A DNA stretch of 56,819 nt, taken from positions 102,524 through 159,342 of the forward strand of contig JAAXJB010000115.1 of assembly GCA_012270065.1 (NCBI GenBank), in the 5' to 3' direction. The notes under the pieces are model-generated. The model saw only the letters and a list, made by a program, of their open reading frames with translations, did no database searches and was not told the DNA's origin. The DNA comes from Rubripirellula sp. GTDB lineage: Bacteria; Planctomycetota; Planctomycetia; Pirellulales; Pirellulaceae. Below, piece by piece: positions 18,901-26,995 of the stretch. A program made the translations under genes and the position numbers. Position 1 is the stretch's first letter, and every line of letters begins with the position of its first letter.

Positions 18901-19035
18901 ACACGGATCGACTCAATTGAAATCACCTGGCCAACTGGAAGCAGACAGGTCTTTGAAAATGTTGACGTCGACCAGAGATTGTTGGTTGTTGAGGGTGCGA
19001 CTGATGTATTCACGCTCCAACCAAATTCCGGCTGA
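15970..19035 (+). CDS. TPR / FG-GAP (VCBS) / ASPIC-UnbV lipoprotein (CRTAC1-like)
   Basis: A 1021-residue exported protein. A lipoprotein-type signal (GLLLFTGC, Cys near residue 35) anchors it to a membrane. TPR repeats span roughly 80-420 (for example GNPAEAVKILTELLLKDE and YSEAEKRYRTLLSF). An FG-GAP/VCBS seven-bladed propeller with Ca-binding-type loops (DVNKDGQPDLFF, DWNQDGFSDL, DYDNDGFRDL) spans about 490-890. The C-terminal ASPIC/UnbV domain is at about 920-1000 (GDGYFCSNEKIACFGLG and IDSIEITWPTG). The architecture is typical of planctomycetes and resembles CRTAC1; biochemical function is not established. A second in-frame ATG at 15979 is a possible start. It converges with the zinc-ribbon gene, with a 22-bp palindrome between. 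Confidence 0.93.
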   Translation: MAVMSNFGILQRDLWATILVGCFSGLLLFTGCDATTESEQVDHQAVRSETRLDSIGDDSTQPSHGPGQTASSSAMKTQLLNDAHQLSVNGNPAEAVKILTELLLKDESDVEVIFHLANATAATGKLSDAVLILDNVPQEHPQAGLPALGQSAAWCVELERYSEAEKRYRTLLSFVPDAAPALRQLAHLLNRQGRRHEAADLIRRLCLQGNVRQDELHALMSLSNAMHDEIPQDPGLPRNDRGYWPIGNSGVARKKFEEQKYAEVVELLRPVVTDATVQPAVFSFFGRAAAEAQDQHSFRWWLNRTTPELEQFSEYWAALGTDLVMQGRFEEAIRALAEAVSRDPTDMRSLSRLRQSLLALGDFDSAQQFADRWTQVRDCLNDNNAVASENPPNPDALEKLIDRLQALGRPLEAILWQAIQQHYRQASPAEKNRLNAARQNLVSNGTAFPERINNVCGLNYRDYPLPKMERTSVPEIATGENTSRSSGINGAFRNVAPEIQLKHSFSVASQPQRYGYAIHQMLGGGVAVLDVNKDGQPDLFFAQGKCDAPDFKNGHSNQLFLQSESFCVDTTFAAGLRSSGYTMAVSAGDWNQDGFSDLVVRSVLSDDLYLNQGDGTFRRVQIANNRSSNHVPASVAIADVTGDQLPDMFLANYIDDPRRYLTPPTDESGRPLQPILPSKFNPAKNMLAQGDGNGGFDLIEFSQDQREAATSLGVVITDFDGVAGNEIFVGNDMKPNQLWKFGETSGWQDIAAIKGCAFSFTGASTASMGIAAGDLTNNGALDLHITNYQNECASLFLSNQEMFTDRHLGFKIAEESARVLGFGSQTIDYDNDGFRDLVVTNGHIDDAIENTGGFKQPAQLFINAGNEFRLGSITDASGYWESGHLGRALATLDYDSNGLLDFVVTHIEEPTALLLNKTETGNHWMQLQLTGTDSERDAIGARIDITIGNQKYTDWVKAGDGYFCSNEKIACFGLGPATRIDSIEITWPTGSRQVFENVDVDQRLLVVEGATDVFTLQPNSG

Positions 19036-19064
19036 GGCCTGCTTGGAGTGAACCGCAGGGTGAT

Positions 19065-19086
19065 TGCAAATGTGATCACATTTGCA
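19065..19086. repeat. 22-bp perfect palindrome between convergent genes
   Basis: TGCAAATGTGA followed directly by its complement TCACATTTGCA, located between two convergent stop codons (19035 and 19102). As RNA it would form a hairpin usable in both directions, although no U-tract follows. As DNA it resembles a dyad operator. Its position favours a bidirectional 3'-end role. Confidence 0.5.
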
Positions 19087-19101
19087 TCCCCCGTGCTGGA
19101 A

Positions 19102-19524
19102 TCAGCCAAAGGCCACGCCCAGGATCAAGGCAAGCAGCAAACCTCCCCACAGGAGTGTGAATAGTCCACCGCAGCCGATTCCGATCCATGCGTGCACGCT
19201 ACCCTTGATAACCGGGTTCTGTTTTCGATCCCGCAGGCCAAGGACGCCTAAGATGAAAGCAGCTATGCCGATGGGCAAACCGATCATGGGTAGCCCGCTG
19301 CCGATTCCCAGATAGTAGGCAATCAACGCTTTCGGGTTCTTGTACGGAATGACTCCGCCCGTCGCATCCCCCTGATTTGGATTGTTCGCAGGCTGTTTCG
19401 CAAAATTCGCCTGGGGCACCTGGGTCGGGCTGCTAAAAGGGTTGCTTGCGTTCAATTGTGCCTGACAATATGGACACACGGCAGTCCCGTCGGGGACGGC
19501 TTTCTGACAGGATTGACAAATCAT
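19102..19524 (-). CDS. zinc-ribbon membrane protein with DUF4190-like domain
   Basis: A 140-residue protein. The N-terminal zinc ribbon is CQSC at 3-6 and CPYC at 17-20 (two CxxC pairs, residues ~3-22). A Pro/Asn/Gln-rich linker spans about 23-60. The membrane region at about 66-138 has two hydrophobic hairpins: IAYYLGIGSGLPMIGLPIGIAAFILGVLGL, then a charged turn RDRKQN, then HAWIGIGCGGLFTLLWGGLLLALILG. This order is characteristic of DUF4190-type proteins, whose function is unknown. The gene has almost no Shine-Dalgarno sequence and starts only six bases after a possible small upstream gene, so translational coupling is possible. Confidence 0.85.
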   Translation of the reverse strand: MICQSCQKAVPDGTAVCPYCQAQLNASNPFSSPTQVPQANFAKQPANNPNQGDATGGVIPYKNPKALIAYYLGIGSGLPMIGLPIGIAAFILGVLGLRDRKQNPVIKGSVHAWIGIGCGGLFTLLWGGLLLALILGVAFG

Positions 19525-19530
19525 TTTGGG

Positions 19531-19746
19531 TCATAACTTGATGGGCGAAATCACTTTGTTTTCGAAAGTGATGGTGGTTAAAAAAGCTCCCCCGCGTGGG
19601 ACCTTGACGATGATTCTGTTCAGCAGGTTTGAAGAAACTGTTTTTGATCCATCATGGCCGACCGGCGTAGTTATCGCCTGTTCATGCATTGGTAAAACAA
19701 ATGGCATCTGGGACCGAAGCCGCTTTTCTCCTTTGCTGCGTGGCAT
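19531..19746 (-). CDS. possible small protein upstream of zinc-ribbon gene
   Basis: A 71-residue open frame starting MPRSKGEKRLRSQ, preceded by GGGAAGA eight bases upstream of the ATG. The C-terminal half has a beta-strand pattern (NRIIVKVPRGGAFLTTITF). It ends six bases before the zinc-ribbon gene, the spacing expected of a translationally coupled pair. There is no recognised domain, so this may be chance; the frame continues upstream to an ATG at 19779. Confidence 0.35.
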   Translation of the reverse strand: MPRSKGEKRLRSQMPFVLPMHEQAITTPVGHDGSKTVSSNLLNRIIVKVPRGGAFLTTITFENKVISPIKL

Positions 19747-19911
19747 CGTAGCATCTTCCCAACAGCGTGCAAAACACATTTGTACATTTCAGGTTATTTA
19801 TCAACAGATCCTGCGTTCATGATCGGTCAAGATGACAAGTACATCATTGAATAAGAGAATCGGCAGGGCGAGTTCCTTGGATGTTGACAAAGAATAGGCT
19901 GGTTTGCCAAT

Positions 19912-20703
19912 TCATTGGGCGGTTGATACGCGCACTACTCTGAACCCAAATTGGGTTCCCTTGGTCCCAGGTCTTGCTTTCTGGGAAACACCTGTGTGGC
20001 ATAGTGCGCTTGCGGAATCCCAACTTCCACCCAGGCAGATGGTACCCACTACCTGATTTAAACCGTGACCAGCCGGGTCATCCAGCGTTTTAGCGGGAGC
20101 ACTTTCGGTCACATTACACCATTCCCATACGTTCCCATACATGTCGTGAATGCCCCATGGATTTGCTGGTTTCAGTCCAACATCGTGAGTTTGTGCATCA
20201 GCGTTGTCAACGATCCACGCATGGACGCCGAGATCGGAGGCATGATGGTCGAACTGATCTTCTACTTGTTCGCCAGCACGTACAACGTATGCCCATTCAT
20301 CTTCCGTGGGCAATCGGTAGGCAACACCTTGGGCCTTTTCTTCTGGCAGGTTGCTCAATTTCCGACAGAAATCCTCGACCTGTTCCCAACTCATGTTTTC
20401 AACAGGCCTTTTCTCGCCCTTGAAACCACTGGGATTCGAACCCATGACAGCCTCGAACTGCGCTTGTGTGACTTCATGGACCCCAAATTCAAGAGGTCCA
20501 TCCACTTGTATTCGTTCCGTTACGCCGGTGCGGTTGATGAGGAAAGCCCCCTTTGGAACCGCAATGAACTGCATGCCGATTGAGTTTGAAATCACTGAGT
20601 GCGTTGCCGCTGCTGTTTCATTTTCAGTTTCCGTTTCGCTTTTCGTTCCGCAACCGGCAACTGAAAGGCAAAATACAGTCAAAAAAACATTCATGGATCG
20701 CAT
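19912..20703 (-). CDS. lipoprotein with formylglycine-generating-enzyme (SUMF1) fold, no active-site Cys pair
   Basis: A 263-residue protein of the FGE-sulfatase superfamily. A lipoprotein signal ends at Cys18 (FLTVFCLSVAGC). The domain at about 45-262 shows the family landmarks: GVHEVTQAQFEAVMG, PVENMSWEQVEDFCRKLS, YRLPTEDEWAYVVRAG, WGIHDMYGNVWEW and the final GTQFGFRVVR. True formylglycine-generating enzymes have two active-site Cys residues spaced five apart after GGS; here the segment reads LGGSWDSASALCHTG with a single Cys, so it is unlikely to be the sulfatase maturase. Relatives without the pair bind sugars or act in other modifications. A strong Shine-Dalgarno (tgaggag) precedes the ATG at 20703; the frame continues to 20784. 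Confidence 0.88.
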   Translation of the reverse strand: MRSMNVFLTVFCLSVAGCGTKSETETENETAAATHSVISNSIGMQFIAVPKGAFLINRTGVTERIQVDGPLEFGVHEVTQAQFEAVMGSNPSGFKGEKRPVENMSWEQVEDFCRKLSNLPEEKAQGVAYRLPTEDEWAYVVRAGEQVEDQFDHHASDLGVHAWIVDNADAQTHDVGLKPANPWGIHDMYGNVWEWCNVTESAPAKTLDDPAGHGLNQVVGTICLGGSWDSASALCHTGVSQKARPGTKGTQFGFRVVRVSTAQ

Positions 20704-20914
20704 GGCAAATCTCCTCAGGCACACTGGCATCAAAGCAACGGGAATGGAAGGAAGCGGGAACTGTGTGTAGATAACACACGTCAATCAGGCATCTCCTTCA
20801 TTTTTGAAGCGGGATTCATAGGGAAATCCTGCGCTCCTTTTGGAAGTTTTTTCCGCGTTTCAGAAGCAATCGCGGATACTTTTCGGATTGCATGCTGATA
20901 ATTCGACGCCAAAT

Positions 20915-21742
20915 CTAAATATTGATGTTTCGTGACTCTGGATTTTCATCCTCTGTTCGGTCAAATCTGCGAATTTCATTGATGTCGTTGCTGAGCGCTT
21001 TTTGGAACAGTGTGATATCAGCACTGTGAATCAGCATATTGGCACCCATGTTGAGGAAACGGCGTTGCTGGTCATTGTCACCCCAAAAATGGATGCCCGC
21101 TCCTACGTTGGCCTTTCGCGCTTTCGAAAAAATCTCTTCACAAGCAGACAGAAATGTTTTGTGTTCGTAATTTTCTGGGACACCCAAACTACAAGAAAGA
21201 TCATGGGGGCCAATCAGAACGCTGTCGAGATCAGGCACCGACAGAATCTCGTCCAGGTTCGCCATTGCTGGTGTGCTCTCTACATTGACGATCAATAACT
21301 TTTCCCTTCCCGATGCTTTCAGGTACGCATTGAGTTGGGGTTCGAGCGCCTGGCCTTCAAGATGCGATTTCAGACGTGCTCCTTTCAATGGGCGTTTCTT
21401 CACCGCTCCCCGCAGTTGTTGAACCTGGCTCGCGGTTTCAACATAAGGAGCAATGATCCCGTCAGCGCCGCCATCCAACGCCATCGTTGCCGCAAACGGG
21501 TCAACTGAGGGGATGCGAACCAACGGTGGAACGCCCAAGGCCGAATATGTCCGGCACATCCAGCTGAGTTCACTTCGATCAAGTGGAATATGTTCCGTGT
21601 CAATGAAAACGAAATCAAGATCCGAGTAACCAATTACCTCCGGCCATTTCGGAGACGTTGAAACAATCAAAGTTCCCAGAATGAGTGATCCCTGTTTCAA
21701 TCGGTCCCGGAGTTCCAATGCTGTAGGGCGTGGTCTATTCAT
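20915..21742 (-). CDS. HpcH/HpaI aldolase family protein
   Basis: A 275-residue class II pyruvate aldolase-like enzyme, cytoplasmic, expected to cleave or form 2-keto-3-deoxy- or 4-hydroxy-2-oxo acids using a divalent metal. Family signatures are FVFIDTEH at about 45-51 (metal- and substrate-binding region), PPLVRIPSVDPFAATMALDGGADGIIAPYVET at about 72-103 with the conserved Arg76 and Glu102, and VLIGPHDLSCSLGVP near 190. The start at 21742 (MNRPRPTALELRDRL) matches the family N-terminus. The ATG four codons earlier (21754) is also possible. No pathway partners are adjacent; the FGE-fold lipoprotein gene downstream appears unrelated. Confidence 0.92.
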   Translation of the reverse strand: MNRPRPTALELRDRLKQGSLILGTLIVSTSPKWPEVIGYSDLDFVFIDTEHIPLDRSELSWMCRTYSALGVPPLVRIPSVDPFAATMALDGGADGIIAPYVETASQVQQLRGAVKKRPLKGARLKSHLEGQALEPQLNAYLKASGREKLLIVNVESTPAMANLDEILSVPDLDSVLIGPHDLSCSLGVPENYEHKTFLSACEEIFSKARKANVGAGIHFWGDNDQQRRFLNMGANMLIHSADITLFQKALSNDINEIRRFDRTEDENPESRNINI

Positions 21743-22347
21743 GAATTTTCCCATTGAATGAAATTGAATCAATACGTTCGGCAGGTCTGGTGGTGCGTCT
21801 GTACGCACGGGTCAGGAAACAAACATAAGACGACCAAGTTCACTAACAATCTGCAATCAGACGCAATCGCACAGTGCAGAGAGCTGATCATCGATTGCTG
21901 AGGACAATGATGGTTGCAGGAATGGAACAGTAACAGCGATGCACGAACATTTCATAAACATCTCATCGGCTGTGTGAAATGAAAACACGGAAGCAGATTT
22001 GTTGCAAATAGGGCTGACTTTAACGTAAACATTACCCGAATGGTGTTTCTGATACATCGTTGATCAGGAATGCCGTTCTGCTCCTCAGCCGGAATCCACC
22101 TTTCTGTTGTTCCTGTCGGTCGGTCACACTAGCGGGAAATTGCGAACACGCCTGTGTCACAAGCACCTGATTTCGCTTTTTTAACTTAAAAAGGGCAGTA
22201 TTGAGGGGCAAAGTACTTGTCATTGGTTGGCGTACCCACAACAGTGTCGTGTTATTGTTAGTGTTTGCACTTCTGCGGGAAGTGACGAACTAGCCCATCA
22301 CTTACGTCTCGCCTGCGCAACAGGCTACATGAAACAAGGTACTGACC
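21743..22347. other. intergenic between divergent genes, nothing recognised
   Basis: About 600 bases. The open frames on both strands overlap and lack domains. Promoters for the aldolase (leftward) and the fasciclin protein (rightward) should lie here. No known riboswitch structure was recognised by eye. Confidence 0.45.
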
Positions 22348-22893
22348 ATGAGAAAAACAATTGCTGCCTTCGCTGCTTGCACCATGATGCTCGGAATTTC
22401 TGTAACCAATGCATTTGCTGGATGCGGCACTTGCGACAAAACGATCGTAGAAAATGCTGCGGCCAACAAGGATTTTGCCACGCTTGTTGCGGCGGTTAAG
22501 GCTGCTGCACTTGTCGAAACGCTCTCTGGCGACGGGCCATTCACGGTATTCGCACCCACCGAAGCTGCGTTCGCAAAATTACCAGAAGGGACCGTTGCCG
22601 ATCTCATCAAGCCTGAGAACAAAGAAAAACTCACGCAAATTCTCAAATACCATGTGGTTCCCGGGAAAGTAATGGCAAAGGATGTTGTCAAGCTTGATGG
22701 CAAGCGTGCCAAAACTGCTGCTGGCAAACCAGTAGGTGTGAAGGTAAAGGACGGAAACGTAAGAATCGGACGAGCCAAGGTTGTGAAAGCCGATATCGCT
22801 TGCAAGAACGGTGTGATTCATGTCATTGACACAGTTCTGATACCAAGGCAGAAGAACGCAAAGCCTTCCCCAGCTGGCATTCAAACTAAGTAG
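22348..22893 (+). CDS. secreted fasciclin (FAS1) domain protein
   Basis: A 181-residue exported adhesion-type protein. Residues 1-24 are a signal peptide ending NAFA. Two Cys residues follow in GCGTCDKT at 25-32. A single FAS1 domain spans about 33-168, with the two conserved blocks visible: [17 protein letters not shown] (H1) and [13 protein letters not shown] (H2), plus the YH motif in [10 protein letters not shown] short basic tail closes the protein. The family mediates cell-surface or matrix adhesion. The gene is monocistronic with its own intrinsic terminator at 22923-22957. Confidence 0.95.
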   Translation: MRKTIAAFAACTMMLGISVTNAFAGCGTCDKTIVENAAANKDFATLVAAVKAAALVETLSGDGPFTVFAPTEAAFAKLPEGTVADLIKPENKEKLTQILKYHVVPGKVMAKDVVKLDGKRAKTAAGKPVGVKVKDGNVRIGRAKVVKADIACKNGVIHVIDTVLIPRQKNAKPSPAGIQTK

Positions 22894-22922
22894 CGACAGC
22901 TCACATCATGACATAACAAAAG

Positions 22923-22957
22923 CACCGTGCACTGAAAAAGTGCTCGGTGTTTTTTTT
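22923..22957 (+). terminator. intrinsic terminator of fasciclin gene
   Basis: CACCG-T-GCACT, loop GAAAA, AGTGC-T-CGGTG: an 11-position stem with one T-T mismatch, followed by eight T residues, 30 bases after the stop codon. This is a textbook Rho-independent terminator. Confidence 0.9.
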
Positions 22958-23021
22958 GAGAAAAAGACAAGTTCCAATTACTGTCAGCGGCAATTTGTAG
23001 CCCCCTGCTATCGTGAGTCGA

Positions 23022-23411
23022 CTATTTCAACGCAAGGCTCACCAACAAACAGCTTCCATCAGCTATTACGGTAATGCCTGCAGCTTTTGCAGCATGGATA
23101 GCCGATTCGTCCTCTGCACCAGGCTGCATCCAAATGATGCGTATTCCGGCGTTGATTGCATCAGCAACGATGAGTCGCGTGGCAGCTGGTGGCGTGACGA
23201 CAGACAGTGCTTCGATTTTGACGGGTAACTTGTGGATCGATGCGTACGATTGTTGGCCATCAATCACGGGAACATTTGGATTGATGGCATAGGCGTCAAA
23301 ACCACCATCGATCAAGGCTTTGAACACCTTGTAACCGTATTTGTGTTTCTGGGAAGAAGCTCCGGCGACGGCAAATGTTCTCGCCTCAAGGAATTTCGCA
23401 GCTTCGGTCAT
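23022..23411 (-). CDS. CoA-binding domain protein (YccU-like)
   Basis: A 129-residue cytoplasmic Rossmann-fold protein of the CoA-binding family. The start MTEAAKFLEARTFAVAGASS matches the family N-terminus, with the nucleotide-binding loop AVAGASSQKHKYG near 14-26. The conserved AYAINPNVPVIDG is at about 41-53, then SIHKLP, VVTPPAATRLIVADAINAGIRIIWMQPGAE, and a C-terminal GITVIADGSCLL. All elements of the single-domain family are present. The open frame extends to 23498 but these residues are not conserved-looking. Its physiological role is not well defined. It converges with the fasciclin gene. Confidence 0.92.
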   Translation of the reverse strand: MTEAAKFLEARTFAVAGASSQKHKYGYKVFKALIDGGFDAYAINPNVPVIDGQQSYASIHKLPVKIEALSVVTPPAATRLIVADAINAGIRIIWMQPGAEDESAIHAAKAAGITVIADGSCLLVSLALK

Positions 23412-23763
23412 GGCGATTAGCTTGGCAAAGGGGACAGTTGATGCGTCTCTGATTTGAAACGTCAATGACAATTTGAGTAAATCTCTGGTTTCTGCCAATA
23501 CCCAAGTAAAGAGTCTCCCCCAATATGTAGAACTAGCGGATGCTTCAGACGCTATGGAGGTGCAATCCTGTTGGCCGCCCTAAAACCCACGACAGCAAAA
23601 TCCTGACCAACAACGACAAATCGTCATTGATTGCCGGAGTATATTACTTGCTGAGTTGAGAACAATCCTCATTCACGAGATTCAGTCAATGAGTGCAAAA
23701 ACATCAAATCTCTGTCTAGCATCGATTGAAACCTGCAGCGTTGGAACATTGCTTGCCAAGGAC

Positions 23764-25185
23764 ATGCATCTTTTCAGATGCAGGAACGGGACGAAAACAG
23801 TTGCCCTTTCGACAATTCACTTGCTTGTCGCGCTTTCGATAATCTTCTCCCTCAGCATGACAACCCAGACGAGCGTGGCAGCAACTGCCCCTTACCAACT
23901 TGCATGTTTTACAGCGGATGTCACCATCCCGTTGAACCATCGTTGCATGGGGGTCCTGCCCACGAAGTCACGGCAGGTTGTCGACCCTCTTTACGCTCAC
24001 GGTTTTGTGTTACTGGGCCTCGACCTGCCGATCGTTTTATGCGCGGTTGATTGGTGCGAGATTCGAAACGGTGCCTACGACCAATGGCGTGACGCGTTAG
24101 CGAAGGCCGCTGAAACAAAACGCGAGCGTGTGTTGGTCTGCAGTTTGCATCAGCATGATGCACCTGTAACGGACGAAGTGGCTGAAAAACTTCTGTCAGA
24201 TGTCGGCTTGGGTGGAGAACTTTACGACACCGTCTTCCATGATCATACGATTGACAAGGTCGTGCAGGCAATTCGGGAAAGTCTCAAGGAACCACAGACC
24301 GTCAGTCACATCGGTCTGGGGCAGGCCATTGTGAAGGACATTGCATCGAATCGACGTGTAATCGATTCTGCTGGAACAGTACGCTACAACCGGGGCAGTC
24401 GCAGTGCTTCAGATCCATTTCATCGGAAGGCACCTGAAGGCGAAATTGACCCTTATCTGAAAACGATATCCTTTTGGAACAGGGACAGGCCTGTCCTTGC
24501 GATTCACTGTTACGCAACACATCCGATGAGTTCCTATGGTCGTGGCCTGGTCAGTTCTGATTTTGTTGGCCTGGCACGTGCGAGGCGACAACGGGACGAT
24601 CCTCGCGTTCGGCAAATTTATCTAAGCGGATGTAGCGGTGATGTCACTGCCGGGAAATACAACGATGGATCAGTGAAACACCGCGAACAATTGATCAATC
24701 GGCTTTATCACGCGATGGTCGAGGCATGGGATTCCACTGACCGTTTTCCGATCACCACTGTCAGTTTCAGAAATGCAAAACTGGAGCTTCCGTTCCATCC
24801 GGGTAGCCATTTGACGGAAGCGGCGTTAAGAACGTCTTTGAACGACAATGGCAAAAGCAACGAAGAGAGAATTCTTGCAGCCATGGGTCTGGCAAGTCGT
24901 CTGCGTACCGCACATGACCAACCAATTGATTTTCCCTGCATTGACTTCGGGAAAGCACAGATGGTGCTGTTTCCCGGCGAAACGTTTGTAGCCTATCAGT
25001 TGTTGGCGCAGAAAATGCGTCCAGATTCATTTGTCATGTCCATCGGATATGGTGAATGTTGGCCGGGCTATATCCCGAGCGATTCAAACTTTGATGAACA
25101 TTTCGAAGACAAATGGTTGTGGGTGGGTCCAGGCAGCGAACAGCGAATCAGAAGAGCACTGGAAACCGCGCTTTCTCCCCCATGA
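23764..25185 (+). CDS. secreted neutral/alkaline ceramidase-like protein
   Basis: A 473-residue exported protein resembling the N-terminal catalytic domain of neutral/alkaline non-lysosomal ceramidases. In bacteria such proteins may act on N-acyl lipids or quite different amides. The start chosen gives a signal peptide (VALSTIHLLVALSIIFSLSM) ending before TAPYQLACFTADVTIP, the usual beginning of the domain. LVCSLHQHDAP contains the expected zinc-binding His cluster, and HCYATHPMSSYG and IYLSGCSGDVT are further family blocks. The C-terminus is short: no immunoglobulin-like domain of the full ceramidases is present. In-frame starts at 23656 (TTG) and 23689 (ATG) exist; they only lengthen the N-region. 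Confidence 0.85.
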   Translation: MHLFRCRNGTKTVALSTIHLLVALSIIFSLSMTTQTSVAATAPYQLACFTADVTIPLNHRCMGVLPTKSRQVVDPLYAHGFVLLGLDLPIVLCAVDWCEIRNGAYDQWRDALAKAAETKRERVLVCSLHQHDAPVTDEVAEKLLSDVGLGGELYDTVFHDHTIDKVVQAIRESLKEPQTVSHIGLGQAIVKDIASNRRVIDSAGTVRYNRGSRSASDPFHRKAPEGEIDPYLKTISFWNRDRPVLAIHCYATHPMSSYGRGLVSSDFVGLARARRQRDDPRVRQIYLSGCSGDVTAGKYNDGSVKHREQLINRLYHAMVEAWDSTDRFPITTVSFRNAKLELPFHPGSHLTEAALRTSLNDNGKSNEERILAAMGLASRLRTAHDQPIDFPCIDFGKAQMVLFPGETFVAYQLLAQKMRPDSFVMSIGYGECWPGYIPSDSNFDEHFEDKWLWVGPGSEQRIRRALETALSPP

Positions 25186-25222
25186 CGGCAAATCGGCGGT
25201 CAGCGTTTTCGGCAGTGTTCAT

Positions 25223-26995
25223 TCAATTCTGGTCATAAGGTGGCGCTGGTCGGATCGACATCCAAACCGGTTTTTTTGCGGGCAAGGGAATTCTGATCCT
25301 GACATTGCCAACCGCAGACCCTCCAGGTAGTTTTGATTGTGTGGCTGGAAAAAACGCTGTATTTCTAAGAGATACACTTATCCTCTCGGCTGGTGGCCCT
25401 GTAGTGACATCAGGTAGGAACCACACTTGCTCGTTTGGAATTCCATCATACGTCCATCGGTTCGATAGACCCATCGGGTATTTCAGCTGTGTCACATCGG
25501 GTACATCAGTCCGTAGTATCAATTGCCGATAACCAGCAGTTGTTTTGAGCGGCTTTCCAAAGGGAAGACGGTTGACTCGCACCTTGCGCCAGGGCAGTTG
25601 ACTTGCACTGTTCCCACGATTCCGATGAACATTTTCATCAACTGACAATTGGTCAGTCGCTACCGATTCGGTGTCAACCTGATCCGCATCGGAGGATGAA
25701 GTGGCAGTCGGTAGCACGTCGATTGTACGCCAGAAAAAGCGTGAGTTGAAATGAGTCTGTAGTTCAATTGCTCGCAACGGTATGCTCTCATCTCCAATGC
25801 GGGGAAGAAAACCAACTCGATTGGGTTCTTCAGGATCAAAAAACACTTCAACCTCAACGCTCGCCTCTGATGCATGACCGTTGAAATTGGCAAAGACACG
25901 CAACAAGGAATCTTCAGTTTCCAATGTTTCCGGTAGAAACTTTGATTTTGCAGTCCAGACTTTGTTGGATTTTTCACCCTCAACAGGTGATTTCAAAGCA
26001 ATGTGAGCGTTATTCATTTGTGGTGATGTTGGCAAGCGGTTCACACCATTTTGAACTTCATCTTTCCCATTTCCGGAGATTGGAACGACAGAAATAGCGA
26101 AACGGGACTTCTCATCCCAGTATTCGTCACCAAGTACGGCGTAGCGCGAGGGTCGTATGTCAATCAGCCCGGGGTAACCCAACTCTTCCATTTCACTGAT
26201 CCTCAGACCTTGCCGGAGACCTACCACGATCCCTCTGGATCGGTTCCGCTTCAGGATGAAACGCCTGGGTGCCGTTTCCTGTTTCGCAGCGGGCGAAATC
26301 CAACAGGCAAAACCTCTGCTACCGTACTCAGGTGGCAATGTAAAAGATCCGAACTGCCGTAGTGGATGCGAGCGGTTGAACCGCTGCTTTGTCAAAACCA
26401 CGGTTTCGTCAACTGAAAAACTTTTCGACTCCTTGATTCCGAGTGTGGAACCGCTGCTGACACTCCCTCTCAACCGGCCCGGTGGATGGTGTTGTTCAAG
26501 CACGGTTTCTCCGTCTAGCAAAACCGATCCGTGCACTCCAGACGCGTCTGTTGTGGACTTGACGTGAATGAGATGTTTTCCTGCCGACAGCGGGACTGCA
26601 TCGTACTGATCAGGCTGATTGTTCGATTCAATTCCCTCGCTGGCAAAGCGAAGCTCAAGGTCGGATCGCTCAGGCACGTACACTTTCCATGTGAGCAGCC
26701 CGCGCCAGACAGTAGGCATGGCGCGAATTGTCAACTTTGATGTGTCATCAACTCTAAGCTGGAGAGTTGCTTTCTCCATGACCGCGATTTCTGTCTGTAG
26801 GTCCGGGATTTCGCGCATCGCCATCGTGGCCGGTATCCATGATGCAACAGCCGCGGTAGCCAACATGAGCTCTAGCAATCCGAACCGCAAACGCCGATGG
26901 ATCTTTACCGCACTCCGTTTCTGATGACCATTGGAGGCGTCCTTCGCGTTCACGTCATTTACATCACTCAATCTACTTACCCCCGGACGGTTCAC
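25223..26995 (-). CDS. membrane-anchored protein of unknown function (partner of upstream gene)
   Basis: A 590-residue protein, not recognised. Residues 1-30 are charged (NDVNAKDASNGHQKRS). A basic stretch followed by one hydrophobic segment comes at about 31-60 (RFGLLELMLATAAVASWIPA), resembling either a prepilin-type N-terminus without the usual Gly at -1, or the RFSLRTLL-type anchor common in planctomycete proteins. A short coiled-coil-like stretch (LQTEIAVMEKATLQL) follows. The remainder is extracytoplasmic, with repeated beta-rich motifs (LTWKVYVPERSDLELRFAS). Its start overlaps the stop of the upstream gene by four bases (ATGA), so the two are translationally coupled. Confidence 0.8.
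   Translation of the reverse strand: MNRPGVSRLSDVNDVNAKDASNGHQKRSAVKIHRRLRFGLLELMLATAAVASWIPATMAMREIPDLQTEIAVMEKATLQLRVDDTSKLTIRAMPTVWRGLLTWKVYVPERSDLELRFASEGIESNNQPDQYDAVPLSAGKHLIHVKSTTDASGVHGSVLLDGETVLEQHHPPGRLRGSVSSGSTLGIKESKSFSVDETVVLTKQRFNRSHPLRQFGSFTLPPEYGSRGFACWISPAAKQETAPRRFILKRNRSRGIVVGLRQGLRISEMEELGYPGLIDIRPSRYAVLGDEYWDEKSRFAISVVPISGNGKDEVQNGVNRLPTSPQMNNAHIALKSPVEGEKSNKVWTAKSKFLPETLETEDSLLRVFANFNGHASEASVEVEVFFDPEEPNRVGFLPRIGDESIPLRAIELQTHFNSRFFWRTIDVLPTATSSSDADQVDTESVATDQLSVDENVHRNRGNSASQLPWRKVRVNRLPFGKPLKTTAGYRQLILRTDVPDVTQLKYPMGLSNRWTYDGIPNEQVWFLPDVTTGPPAERISVSLRNTAFFPATQSKLPGGSAVGNVRIRIPLPAKKPVWMSIRPAPPYDQN

Noticed and set aside
22032-22241. 69-codon minus-strand frame upstream of the fasciclin gene
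   Set aside because: No domain, no ribosome binding site, and it lies where the divergent promoters should be.
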